Assembly: GCA_937879825.1 (NCBI GenBank)
Contig: CALFMQ010000251.1
Location: forward strand, 1-20,256
Reading direction: 5' to 3'
Origin: an uncultured Phycisphaerales bacterium
Lineage (GTDB): Bacteria; Planctomycetota; Phycisphaerae; Phycisphaerales; UBA1924
DNA: 20,256 nucleotides
A program made the position numbers and the translations under genes. Numbering within the stretch: position 1 is the first letter of the stretch; each line of letters starts with the position of its first letter. The notes below the pieces were generated by a model that was given only the letters and a program-made list of their open reading frames with translations, did not search any database and had not been told where the DNA came from. This document shows, in pieces, positions 1 through 7,767 of the stretch.

Positions 1-348
1 CGAAGTTGCCACGCCGCGGAACCCTCCAAGCGCCTCGCCCTCCAGGGAGTCTTCAACGAGCGTCGCGACGATCAGATCCCAGTCCGTATCGAGGGAAGTG
101 GGCACCAGCAGCGTCGCGTCGTAGATCTGCTTCACACGCGCGACCAGCCCCGGGTCGACCGACTCGCTCTCGAGCACGCCGATCCCGGAGATCACGTGCT
201 CGACACGCTCGATCAGGTTGCGAAGGACCGCATTGTTGCTTTCCGTTTGGCGAAGGGCCGCCGACTCGTCCTGAGAAAGCCGCCCGCACACGAGGTCGAC
301 CACTCGCCCGAACTCGCGATCCGTCATGTCTTTGTGCCAACCGTCCAT
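1..348 (-). CDS. Small acidic protein downstream of ECF sigma factor (5' part only, C-terminus outside window)
   Basis: The minus-strand frame is open from an ATG at 348 to the left edge, giving 116 residues (MDGWHKDMTDREFGRVVDLV...) with no stop. A Shine-Dalgarno GGAGA sits 7 nt before the ATG. The visible part is soluble and acidic: a helical N-terminal stretch (roughly residues 8-60), then a segment ending in ...LEGEALGGFRGVATS. I see no signal peptide, membrane segment or zinc-binding HxxxCxxC motif in this part. It lies 120 bp downstream of the sigma factor on the same strand, so co-transcription is likely. Genes in this position often encode a regulator of the neighbouring ECF sigma factor; that role is inferred from position only. 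I do not recognise the family with certainty. Gene reality is well supported by the open frame and ribosome site, function is not. Confidence 0.6.
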   Translation of the reverse strand, partial: MDGWHKDMTDREFGRVVDLVCGRLSQDESAALRQTESNNAVLRNLIERVEHVISGIGVLESESVDPGLVARVKQIYDATLLVPTSLDTDWDLIVATLVEDSLEGEALGGFRGVATS

Positions 349-468
349 GCTGGGTCTCCAGACGGGCCGCAACTGGCCCCTACTCGATGGAGGAGCCGGC
401 CTCACCGATTCTGATACCGCCAAGCCCCAATTTCGAGCAAAACCCGCCCCGACGGCCCGAATCGACGG

Positions 469-1044
469 CTATGGCTCCCGAAGCCCCTCGATCCGCTCCA
501 TGAGCCGCTTGAGGCACCGAGCGCGTGTCGGTCCGATACTCCCCACGGGAATCCCGACCTGTTCCGAGACTTGCTCGTACGACGCCTCCCCGCCATCCCC
601 GAAGAGCGCCATGAGCAGGCGCCGGCACTTCTCGCCGATCATCGTCATTCCGGCCCGCAGGAGCGACCGTTCCTCCAGCACTTCGAGCGACTCGCCAGAG
701 CCGCTGGGCGGGTTGGGGGGCGCCGACTCCGCGGCTTCGCCGACCTCTCTTTTGAGGTCTGCGTGTCTGCGGGTCGACCGGATTTGCCGCCAACACTCCC
801 GTCTGGTTGTCACCATCAACCACTTGGGGAGCGACTCCGGGTCCTGGATCGACTCCAGCCGCCGAAAGAGCGTCGCGAAAACGATCTGCACCACATCGTC
901 CCGCTGCTCCGCCGAGAGCCCCTGGGCCCGCGCCACCGACTGGACTATTCCGGCGAAGCGGTCCACCAGCGCACCCCACGCGCGCTGATCGCCCGACAGG
1001 CAGCCAGAGAGCAACTCGCCCGGATCCGACTCGCTCCAGTCCAT
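469..1044 (-). CDS. ECF-type RNA polymerase sigma factor
   Basis: This is a sigma-70 family factor of the extracytoplasmic-function type, which would direct RNA polymerase to a dedicated promoter set. From the start chosen here it has 191 residues. Region 2 spans about residues 9-88 (LLSGCLSGDQRAWGALVDRF, then QRDDVVQIVFATLFRRL and KWLMVTTRRECWRQIR, the -10 recognition part). An acidic linker follows, then region 4 (about 140-190) with YEQVSEQVGIPVGSIGPTRA, a helix-turn-helix typical of ECF factors. There is no region 1.1 or 3. The frame extends upstream to an ATG at 1113 (214 residues), but those extra 23 codons have lower third-position GC and fall before the usual ECF start. Neither start has a strong Shine-Dalgarno. 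It reads away from the chemotaxis genes and is followed by the truncated partner gene. Confidence 0.85.
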   Translation of the reverse strand: MDWSESDPGELLSGCLSGDQRAWGALVDRFAGIVQSVARAQGLSAEQRDDVVQIVFATLFRRLESIQDPESLPKWLMVTTRRECWRQIRSTRRHADLKREVGEAAESAPPNPPSGSGESLEVLEERSLLRAGMTMIGEKCRRLLMALFGDGGEASYEQVSEQVGIPVGSIGPTRARCLKRLMERIEGLREP

Positions 1045-1296
1045 AGCCACACTATCGCTCAATTCGTTGGTTCCGTCAGGCGAGTCCGTCCGGCCGACTG
1101 ACCGACGAGCCATCCGAGCGGCTCGTCTGACTCACCAACACCGCCCGAAAAAAGACGAAGCCACGGGCACACGAGCACCACGCGTTTGCTGCACGGGGCG
1201 CGACCCGCCGGCGTCGATCACGGCACCGGATGCCCGACCCCCACGTTCTGCGTCCGCTCGTCGTCTCAAACAAACCTGGGCGTGAACCGATCTGTC

Positions 1297-1668
1297 TCAG
1301 GCGGCCTGAGCCTTCTCGATCGTCCGGTTCACATGCTTGGCCAGCACATCAGGCGTGAAGGGCTTGACCACAAAGTCGTTGGCGCCCGCCCTGATCGCAT
1401 CGATCACGCGCGCCTTCTCCGACTCGGTCGTCACCATGACCACTGGTGCCTTGCCGCCCTTGGCGCGGTACGCCTTCAGGAAGTCGATACCGTTCATATT
1501 CGGCATGTTCCAGTCGAGCAGGATCAGTCCCGGCTTGCACTGGGCGACCTTTTCCAGCGCGTCCTGGCCGTCGCACGCCTCCTCGACATCGGAGTACCCG
1601 ATGCCCCCGAGGCAGTTCTTGACGATGGAACGCATGGTCTTGGAGTCATCGACGATCAGAACTTTCAT
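1297..1668 (-). CDS. cheY: Single-domain CheY response regulator (minus-strand copy)
   Basis: A stand-alone receiver domain of 123 residues, the soluble output messenger of a chemosensory array. It is phosphorylated by CheA. The acidic pocket is D7-D8, the phospho-acceptor is D52 (LILLDWNMPNMNG), the switch threonine region is T80-T81 (VMVTTES), and the conserved lysine is K102 (VKPF). No effector domain is attached. A strong GGGGAGA lies 9 nt before the ATG. The gene is 24 bp downstream of the CheX-type phosphatase on the same strand, so the two form a regulator plus phosphatase operon divergent from cheA. The only weakness of the call is the target: it could act on a flagellar motor or another output, and the window holds no such gene. 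Confidence 0.93.
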   Translation of the reverse strand: MKVLIVDDSKTMRSIVKNCLGGIGYSDVEEACDGQDALEKVAQCKPGLILLDWNMPNMNGIDFLKAYRAKGGKAPVVMVTTESEKARVIDAIRAGANDFVVKPFTPDVLAKHVNRTIEKAQAA

Positions 1669-1692
1669 GGTTCGTGTCTCCCCTTGAGCGCG

Positions 1693-2181
1693 TCAGGCGG
1701 CGACCTTTGCTTCGCTCGCCACGACATTCTGGAGCGACACGACGATGCAGAAGCTGCTGCCATCGGCGTCGCACGGGATGCAGACGGTGTGCGTGTTGCT
1801 GTGCGAGTGGAACGAGTTGCCCGGCCCGACGATCACCGACGGGCAGGAGATCGAGATGTCCTTGCCGTCGTATTGCGCCTTTGCGGCACCAGAGATCATG
1901 TTCGCGAGTTCGCCGATCGCGTCCGCGAACATCTCGGACTCGAAGTCGACTTCCATGCCCGCGAGCGCCTCCACGCAGGCCTTTGCGGTGGCGCGGGGGA
2001 ACATCACCGCGACGGCGCCGACGAGATCGCCGGACAGCCCGATGATTCCGGTCACGTGCCAGTCCTTCGGGATATTGGACTGACCGAGCGTCGGTTTGCC
2101 GAACGAGACGGGCAGACGGAGCATCGTATCGAAGACGCTCTTGGTTGCCTTGATGAACGGACTGATGTCGTTTGGCTGCAT
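1693..2181 (-). CDS. cheX: CheX-type chemotaxis phosphatase (CheY-P dephosphorylation)
   Basis: A protein of 162 residues of the CheC/CheX/FliY phosphatase group, which speeds removal of phosphate from CheY-P. The signature D/S-x3-E-x2-N is present as D87-AIG-E91-LA-N94, followed by P114; E91 and N94 are the expected catalytic pair. There is a single copy of the motif, as in CheX, whereas CheC has two. I chose the ATG at 2181 (MQPNDISPFIKATKS) because GAGGA precedes it by 6 nt; the longer frame to 2340 adds a stretch that does not look like protein. It is the first gene of the minus-strand unit, 24 bp before cheY, and its start faces cheA across the divergent region. Two His residues in SFHSHSNTH near the C-terminus are of unknown meaning. 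Confidence 0.85.
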   Translation of the reverse strand: MQPNDISPFIKATKSVFDTMLRLPVSFGKPTLGQSNIPKDWHVTGIIGLSGDLVGAVAVMFPRATAKACVEALAGMEVDFESEMFADAIGELANMISGAAKAQYDGKDISISCPSVIVGPGNSFHSHSNTHTVCIPCDADGSSFCIVVSLQNVVASEAKVAA

Positions 2182-2477
2182 TTGAGGTCCTCGGTTGAAG
2201 AAGGCCGCCCGATGCGAGGCGGGCCCGCAGCAGGTCCTATCGGCGCTGGTCGGGCCCGAGTTGACCATTTCATCGGGCCTCCGCATCGAAACCTCGGCAC
2301 ATCGGCCCGCTGTGAGTCGAAAGCCGCTCGCGGCGCGCACCCACCCATTCAGGTCATCCTCGTCGCAATCTCGTACGCGGCCTCAACGGGCGCCTCCCCG
2401 TGGTCGATGAGAGGTCGTCCGCGATTGCCGCGCGACCACCGTCCCCGGAGCCAAAGAGTCTGCAGGAGCGCGCCTCC
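2182..2477. promoter_or_regulatory. Divergent intergenic region between cheX (minus) and cheA (plus)
   Basis: This is the only gap near 300 bp in the window, and both chemotaxis transcripts start from it, so it should hold both promoters. I see no convincing sigma-70, sigma-28 or sigma-54 promoter. TTGACC at 2261-2266 resembles a -35 box but has only a poor -10 at the right distance. A 7-bp inverted repeat (GTGGTCG at 2400-2406 and CGACCAC at 2433-2439) lies just before cheA. The promoter role is inferred from the gene layout. Confidence 0.5.
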
Positions 2478-5096
2478 GTGAGCACCGCACAAACCATTCA
2501 GGAACTGGCGAAGATCGCGGCGTTGGCCGACTCGGATGATGTTCAGCGTCTGGTGGCGCTCCGCGACGGGTTGCACCAGTTCGCGACCGACTCCGACTCG
2601 AGCATCGGGGAACGCTGCATCTCCGTCGCCAATCGCACCGCCGAACTCGTCGAGCAGATCGTGCTCCGAGAACTCGAAGACACGGCGCAGGCTCTCGCTC
2701 AGATTCACGAGGCGCTCGACTACTTGCAGCTCCGCACCGAGGCGATGTCGCAGGGAACCGACGCGTGCGACGATGTCGCCTTGCCGAGCATCATCCGCGA
2801 CGCCGTGTCGGGCGCATCCGTCGCGGACTCGAACGAAGCCGCCGACTCCGAACTCTTGGACTCATGGATCGCTTCATCGACGGAGGCGATCGACACGATC
2901 GCATCACTCGTCACCCGGCTCGGGACCGACGATGCGACCGACCGGGACATCTCCGAGATTCGTCGCCACATCCACACGATCAAGGGTGAGGCGGGCATCG
3001 TCGGAGCGAGTGAAGCGCAAGAGCTGTTCCACGAGGCCGAGTCCGCGATCGACCGCGTCACCAAGCAAGCGGGCGATTTCCCCGCCGACGCTCTCGAAAA
3101 CCTTGCGAACTGGATGCGTGGGTACCTCGCCGATCTCTCTGAGTCGCACGACGCGACGCCACCGGATAACGCATCGATCATGTTGCAGTTCCGGTCGATC
3201 TGCTCCGACTCGGTCGAAACACCCCAATCGCAAAGGCCCAAAGCCCAGGCCAAGCCCGCCTCGAACACACCTCCTAAGAACGAGGCATCGGCATCGGAGT
3301 CGGGCGAGGATGGACCGGTCAGGATCGAGCAGCCCACCGATGACGACATGGTCGCAGAGTTTCTGGTCGAAGCGCGCGAGCATCTTGACGCCGCAGAGGC
3401 CGCCGTGCTCGAACTCGAGAGTAACCCCGGTGATCTCGAACTCATCAACACGATCTTCCGCGCCTTCCACACCATCAAGGGCGTCGCGGGATTCATGAAC
3501 TTCAAGCCCATCGTCGAGACCGCGCACAGCGCCGAGTATCTGCTTGATGCGGCGCGCTCGGGCGAAGTGACACTCACACCGACCAATCTCGATCTGATCC
3601 TCCGAGCGGCGGACATGCTCGCGTCGCTGATCGGCGCGGTCGAGGGCGGCACGCCGCCCATGCGGAGCGCGATGCGGAGTCTGATCGACATGCTCGATCG
3701 CGCTCGCAAAGGCGAAGAAGTGCGGCTGGTCGAAGCACGGGCCACCAGGCCGGCGCAAGGTGCCACGGCACCGTCCCCCGATGCCGCGCAAGCCGACAGC
3801 AGCGCCGAAGACTCTGATGCCGAGGGAGACTCGGCGCAGGAGCCACAGCGCGCGCAACAGGCCGCACGCCGACCCGATCAGACCATCAAGGTCAACACCG
3901 GTCGTCTCGACAGTCTCGTGGACATGGTCGGCGAGCTCGTGATCGCCCAGCAGATGATCGTGCAAGACCCGTCGGTGCAATCCATCGCGGAGCAGAAAAC
4001 GCAGCGCAACCTCGTGCACGTTGGCAAGATCATCCGCGATCTCCAGGAAGTCGCGATGTCCCTGCGCATGGTCACGATTCGCGGCGCATTCCAGAAAATG
4101 CAGCGCCTCGTGCGTGATGTGTCGCTCAAGGCCGGAAAGAACATCAACTTCTACATGGAGGGCGAGGACACCGAGCTCGACCGCAATGTTGTCGATGTGA
4201 TCGGTGATCCGCTCGTGCACATGGTCCGCAACGCGTGCGATCACGGCATCGAGTCCGCCGCCGATCGTGTCGCCGCCGGAAAGGCCGAGGCCGGCAACCT
4301 CACGCTCCGCGCGTTCCACAAGGGCGGCTCGATCGTCATCGAGATCGAAGATGACGGCAAAGGGCTCGACCGTGAGAAGATCCTGAAGAAGGCGATCGAG
4401 CGCGGCGTCTACACGCCGGACCGAGATCTCAGCGAGATCCCCGACTCCGAGGTCTTCCGCCTCATCTTCGCGCCCGGATTCTCGACCGCCGACAAGGTGA
4501 CCGATATCTCGGGCCGGGGCGTCGGCATGGACGTCGTGCGGCGGAACATCGAGTCGCTGCGCGGCGAGATCGAGATTCGCTCGACGAAGGGTCAGGGCAC
4601 AACGTTCATGATGCGCCTGCCACTCACGATGGCGATCATCGACGGCATGGTCGTCCGCGTCGGATCGCAACGCTATGTCGTGCCGACGCTCGCCATCGAG
4701 CAGTCATTCCGTCCAACGCCCGATCAGATCTCGACGATCGCGCAGCGCGGCGAAATGGCCATGGTCCGCGGCTCGCTCCTACCGGTCTACCGCCTCAACA
4801 GCCTGTTCGGCATCCGCGAGGGGATGAACGAGTTCAAGGACACCCTGCTGATCGTCCTGGAAGCGAGCAACATGCGCTGCTGCCTGATGGTCGACGAGAT
4901 CCTGGGTCAGCAGCAGGTCGTCATCAAGTCGCTCGGGTCCGGGATCAGTCAGATCCGCGGAGTCTCGGGCGGCGCCATTCTCGGGGACGGACGCGTCGCG
5001 CTCATCCTTGATGTCGCGGGCGTCTTCGCCGAGGCGATGGGCGAGCAACACACAAACAGACCACAGCGCGTGGAGAACACGGAGACCGTTCGATGA
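2478..5096 (+). CDS. cheA: CheA chemotaxis histidine kinase with two HPt domains
   Basis: The array kinase: it autophosphorylates and passes phosphate to CheY and CheB. Numbering is from the GTG at 2478 (872 residues). Residues 1-120 are a helical region without a phospho-site. HPt 1 (about 124-200) carries H166 in IHTIKGEAG. HPt 2 (about 290-400) carries H331 in AFHTIKGVAG. Acidic, Ala/Pro-rich linkers follow each. The dimerisation (P3) helices start near 469 (IKVNTGRLDSLVDMVGELVI). The ATPase has an N box (HMVRNACDHGIE, 581-592), a G1 box (DDGKG, 625-629) and a G2 box (GRGVGMD, 679-685), then a CheW-like domain to the end. There is no receiver domain and no recognisable P2 domain. The frame runs up to a GTG at 2400, but AGGAG lies 11 nt before 2478 and STAQTIQELAK starts well-structured sequence. 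The stop overlaps cheW. Confidence 0.95.
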   Translation: MSTAQTIQELAKIAALADSDDVQRLVALRDGLHQFATDSDSSIGERCISVANRTAELVEQIVLRELEDTAQALAQIHEALDYLQLRTEAMSQGTDACDDVALPSIIRDAVSGASVADSNEAADSELLDSWIASSTEAIDTIASLVTRLGTDDATDRDISEIRRHIHTIKGEAGIVGASEAQELFHEAESAIDRVTKQAGDFPADALENLANWMRGYLADLSESHDATPPDNASIMLQFRSICSDSVETPQSQRPKAQAKPASNTPPKNEASASESGEDGPVRIEQPTDDDMVAEFLVEAREHLDAAEAAVLELESNPGDLELINTIFRAFHTIKGVAGFMNFKPIVETAHSAEYLLDAARSGEVTLTPTNLDLILRAADMLASLIGAVEGGTPPMRSAMRSLIDMLDRARKGEEVRLVEARATRPAQGATAPSPDAAQADSSAEDSDAEGDSAQEPQRAQQAARRPDQTIKVNTGRLDSLVDMVGELVIAQQMIVQDPSVQSIAEQKTQRNLVHVGKIIRDLQEVAMSLRMVTIRGAFQKMQRLVRDVSLKAGKNINFYMEGEDTELDRNVVDVIGDPLVHMVRNACDHGIESAADRVAAGKAEAGNLTLRAFHKGGSIVIEIEDDGKGLDREKILKKAIERGVYTPDRDLSEIPDSEVFRLIFAPGFSTADKVTDISGRGVGMDVVRRNIESLRGEIEIRSTKGQGTTFMMRLPLTMAIIDGMVVRVGSQRYVVPTLAIEQSFRPTPDQISTIAQRGEMAMVRGSLLPVYRLNSLFGIREGMNEFKDTLLIVLEASNMRCCLMVDEILGQQQVVIKSLGSGISQIRGVSGGAILGDGRVALILDVAGVFAEAMGEQHTNRPQRVENTETVR

Positions 5097-5674
5097 GCAC
5101 CACCGGATCAATCGGAGTCGGAAGCCTTGTTGACCTAAGCCAGGACGACAACGCCAATAAGTTCCTCACTTTCCGCCTGGGCAATGAAGAGTACGGCGTT
5201 GAGATCCTGCGCGTGCGCGAGATCATCGGGCTGATCGACATCACCCCGCTGCCCCGCACGCCCGAGTTCGTCAAGGGCGTCATCAATCTTCGCGGCAAGA
5301 TCATCCCCGTGATCGAGCTCCGCACCAAGTTCGGGCTCGAGTCCATCGATTACACCGAGGCGACCTGCGTCATCGTTGTCGAGGTCACCGACCCCAAGGG
5401 CGGCGATCATCTCCACATGGGCGTGATCGTCGACACGGTCTCCGAGGTTCTCGATATCGAGAGAGATCAGATCGAGCCCGCCCCGCGATTCGGGTGCGCC
5501 CTCAACACCGATTACATCCTCGGCATGGGCAAGGTCACGCAGAACGACCAACAGCGCGTCACGATTCTGCTCGACATCGACCGCGTCATGCTCGTCGACG
5601 AGGTCAACGAGATCGCCGCCGAGACCGCCGAAGCCAGCAACAAGAACACCCGCGGCATCAAGAAGGCCGCCTGA
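5093..5674 (+). CDS. cheW: CheW coupling protein
   Basis: A CheW-domain adaptor of 193 residues that links receptors to CheA in the cytoplasmic array. The CheW fold covers about residues 22-170. The conserved core FVKGVINLRGKIIPVIEL (59-76), with R67 and G68, is the usual receptor- and CheA-facing part. YGVEILRVREIIG (34-46) is the typical strand and helix before it. The N-terminal 20 residues and the Lys/Ala-rich tail after 175 are likely flexible. The ATG overlaps the cheA stop in ATGA, so translation is probably coupled, which would help keep kinase and adaptor in proportion. It is followed 56 bp later by the receptor gene. Nothing in it suggests a fused receiver (CheV) or a second CheW domain. 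Confidence 0.95.
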   Translation: MSTTGSIGVGSLVDLSQDDNANKFLTFRLGNEEYGVEILRVREIIGLIDITPLPRTPEFVKGVINLRGKIIPVIELRTKFGLESIDYTEATCVIVVEVTDPKGGDHLHMGVIVDTVSEVLDIERDQIEPAPRFGCALNTDYILGMGKVTQNDQQRVTILLDIDRVMLVDEVNEIAAETAEASNKNTRGIKKAA

Positions 5675-5730
5675 GTTCAGCACTCGAACACACACCGAGC
5701 AACCGCCGGTTCACCAGGAGACTCCCGACC

Positions 5731-7698
5731 ATGGCCGCAAACACCAACAAGAGCAAAGGATGCTCTTTCGACGAGACCAACACCCAGGATCTCGTCAACC
5801 AGATGAAGGGATTCAGCGCCTCGCAGGCGATGATCGAGTTCGAGCTGGACGGAACAATCATCAGCGCTAATGACAACTTCTGCAAGACGCTCGGGTACTC
5901 GCTGAGCGAGATTCAGGGCAAGCATCACTCCATGTTCGCAAGGCCCGAGTTCGCCCGCTCGCCCGAGTACAAGAGGTTCTGGCAGGACCTCAGCGCCGGC
6001 AAGTTCCAGGCCGGGGAGTTCGTCCGAGTCACCAAGAGCGGCGACGACCTCTGGATCCTCGCTTCGTACAACCCGATCCTCGACGAGAGCGGCAAGCCCT
6101 ACAAGGTGGTGAAGCTCGCGTCCGACATCACCGCCCAGAAGCAGGCGGCGCTCCAGGCCGAGGAGCAGGCCAAGGAGTACGAGAACCAGATCAATGGCTT
6201 TAGCGCCTCGCAGGCGATGATCGAGTTCACGACCGACGGCAAGATCGTCAACGCCAACAGCAACTTCTGCAGGGCTCTCGGCTACTCGCTCAACGAGATC
6301 AAGGGCAAGCATCACGCGATGTTCTGCGACAGCGAGTACACCAGGACGCCCGAGTACAAGCAGTTCTGGAGCGACCTCGGCTCGGGCAAGTTCCAGGCCG
6401 GTGAGTTCTGCCGAAAGACCAAGAGCGGCGACGACCTCTGGATCCTCGCGTCGTACAACCCGATCCTGGATGAGAGCGGCCGCCCCTACAAGGTCATCAA
6501 GCTCGCGTCCGACATCACGAAGCAGAAGCTGGCGAGTCTCGCGCTCGAACGCCAGCAGAAGGAGTCCGCCGAGGACCTGCAGAACAAGGTGGAGCAGCTC
6601 TTGGTGGTCGCTCAGGCCGCGGGCACGGGCGACCTGACGCAGCCCATTCCCTTCTCGGGTGACGACTCGATGGGCCAGCTCGCCGAGGGCTTCCGCACGA
6701 TGATCGAGAGCATCTCGTCGGCGCTGCTCGATGTCGCCAACGGTTCGGACCAGATCGATCAGGGCGCGCAGCAGATCGCTGGCGCGTCGCAGTCGCTCTC
6801 CGAGGGCGCGACCGAGCAGGCGGCCAGTCTCGAGCAGATCAGCGCATCGCTCGAGGAGATCTCCAGCATGACCTCCAAGAACGCGGAGAACTGCCGCGAG
6901 GCCGCGAAGCTCGCGGGTTCCTGCCAGGAGTCCGCGGACACGGGTCAGAAGGAGATGACCGACATGACCCGCGCGATGGACGAGATCAAGAAGTCCAGCG
7001 CCGAGATCTCCAAGATCATCCGCGTGATCGACGAGATCGCGTTCCAGACCAACCTGCTCGCGCTCAACGCCGCCGTCGAGGCCGCGCGTGCCGGAGAGGC
7101 GGGGAAGGGCTTCGCCGTGGTCGCCGAGGAGGTCCGCAACCTCGCCCAGCGTTCGGCCGAGGCCGCCAAGAACACCGCATCGATGATCGAAGAGTCGGCG
7201 CGGCGTGCCGACAACGGCGTCTCGATCGCATCCCGCGTGGCGCAGTCGCTCGAAGCTATCGTGACGAATACGAACCAGGTCAATCAACTCGTCGCGGAGA
7301 TTTCCTCGGCGTCGAGCGAGCAGGCCGAGGGCATCAACCAGGTCAACAAGGGCATCTCCGAACTCGATCGGGTCACCCAGCAGAATGCCGGGAACGCCGA
7401 GGAGCTCGCGTCATCCTCTGAGGAAACCGCCTCGCAGGTGTCGTCGATGCGAGATCTTGTGGCCCAGTTCAAGATCAACAACGGCAACACGACCGCGTCC
7501 AAGCCGAAGGCGAAGGCCGCAACGCCACCGAAGTTCCAGAAGGCGAGCACACCCGCCAAGCCGTCGAAGTTCGGCGGCTCGCCCAAGCCGGCGTCGTCAT
7601 CCAGGCCGACGTCGTCTTCCAAGCCGGCGATGGCGAAGAAGACCGCCGCCGCGGTGGCCATCCCGATGGACGAGGACGACGCGCTCGAGTCGTTCTAA
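5731..7698 (+). CDS. Cytoplasmic methyl-accepting chemotaxis protein with tandem PAS domains
   Basis: The array receptor, 655 residues. PAS 1 (about 22-135) and PAS 2 (about 151-264) are close copies of each other. A single HAMP-like segment (285-335, with GDLTQPIPFSGDDSMGQLAE) follows, then the methyl-accepting coiled coil (340-580) with the conserved tip around FQTNLLALNAAVEAARAGE (438-456), which binds CheA and CheW. Glu/Gln-rich helices near 360-378 and 528-566 are probable methylation and deamidation sites. There is no membrane segment or signal peptide, so it should sense an internal cue; PAS pairs of this type often bind flavin or heme, but no ligand can be assigned here. The tail (581-655) is Lys/Pro/Ser-rich and ends in DEDDALESF. 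The frame opens further upstream, but AGGAG 10 nt before the ATG at 5731 fixes the start. Confidence 0.93.
   Translation: MAANTNKSKGCSFDETNTQDLVNQMKGFSASQAMIEFELDGTIISANDNFCKTLGYSLSEIQGKHHSMFARPEFARSPEYKRFWQDLSAGKFQAGEFVRVTKSGDDLWILASYNPILDESGKPYKVVKLASDITAQKQAALQAEEQAKEYENQINGFSASQAMIEFTTDGKIVNANSNFCRALGYSLNEIKGKHHAMFCDSEYTRTPEYKQFWSDLGSGKFQAGEFCRKTKSGDDLWILASYNPILDESGRPYKVIKLASDITKQKLASLALERQQKESAEDLQNKVEQLLVVAQAAGTGDLTQPIPFSGDDSMGQLAEGFRTMIESISSALLDVANGSDQIDQGAQQIAGASQSLSEGATEQAASLEQISASLEEISSMTSKNAENCREAAKLAGSCQESADTGQKEMTDMTRAMDEIKKSSAEISKIIRVIDEIAFQTNLLALNAAVEAARAGEAGKGFAVVAEEVRNLAQRSAEAAKNTASMIEESARRADNGVSIASRVAQSLEAIVTNTNQVNQLVAEISSASSEQAEGINQVNKGISELDRVTQQNAGNAEELASSSEETASQVSSMRDLVAQFKINNGNTTASKPKAKAATPPKFQKASTPAKPSKFGGSPKPASSSRPTSSSKPAMAKKTAAAVAIPMDEDDALESF
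5809..6519 (+). repeat. Tandem PAS duplication inside the receptor gene
   Basis: The first unit (5809-6132) and the second (6196-6519) are offset by 387 nt, exactly 129 codons. Both start GFSASQAMIEF and end LASDIT. Identity is very high in the middle: the block coding KSGDDLWILASYNPILDESG (near 6034-6093 and 6421-6480) differs by only a few silent bases. This indicates a recent duplication or ongoing gene conversion within the gene. Confidence 0.9.
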
Positions 7699-7717
7699 CT
7701 ACCAGAACATACGCGCC

Positions 7718-7737
7718 GGCGGGGCCGACGCCCCGTC
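7718..7737 (+). other. GC-rich hairpin between the receptor gene and cheR
   Basis: CGGGGC (7720-7725) and GCCCCG (7730-7735) form a perfect 6-bp stem with a 4-base loop. A G-T and a G-C pair extend it to 8 pairs. It sits 20 nt after the receptor stop and ahead of the cheR ribosome site. No run of T follows, so it is more likely a partial attenuator or mRNA-stability element than a full terminator. Confidence 0.4.
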
Positions 7738-7767
7738 TGCGTCTTGCATGTGAGAGGAGATTCGCGC

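Noticed and set aside
1142..1168. A possible terminator with a 6-base A-run (T-run on the minus strand) after the minus-strand cheY
   Set aside because: The only flanking repeat (GCCCG and CGGGC) is short, with a 16-base loop that contains the T-run, so it does not make a convincing intrinsic terminator.
2261..2289. A sigma-70 promoter with TTGACC as -35 ahead of cheA
   Set aside because: The hexamer 17 nt downstream matches TATAAT poorly, and the site lies far from the chosen start.
1186..2481. A 431-codon plus-strand open frame across the minus-strand cheY and cheX
   Set aside because: It runs over two real genes and the divergent region, has no ribosome site at its start, and no recognisable domain.
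2904..4670. A 588-codon open frame on the minus strand opposite cheA
   Set aside because: It is antisense to an unmistakable CheA, has composition typical of a reverse-frame shadow in high-GC DNA (Asp/Arg/Leu/His-rich), and shows no known motif.
5494..5730. A 79-codon upstream extension of the receptor frame
   Set aside because: It overlaps cheW in another frame and reads as Arg/His-rich shadow; the ATG at 5731 has a good ribosome site.
5677..7287. A 536-codon minus-strand open frame opposite the receptor gene
   Set aside because: Antisense shadow of the receptor's repeated coding pattern; low-complexity Leu/Arg/Asp sequence with no domain.
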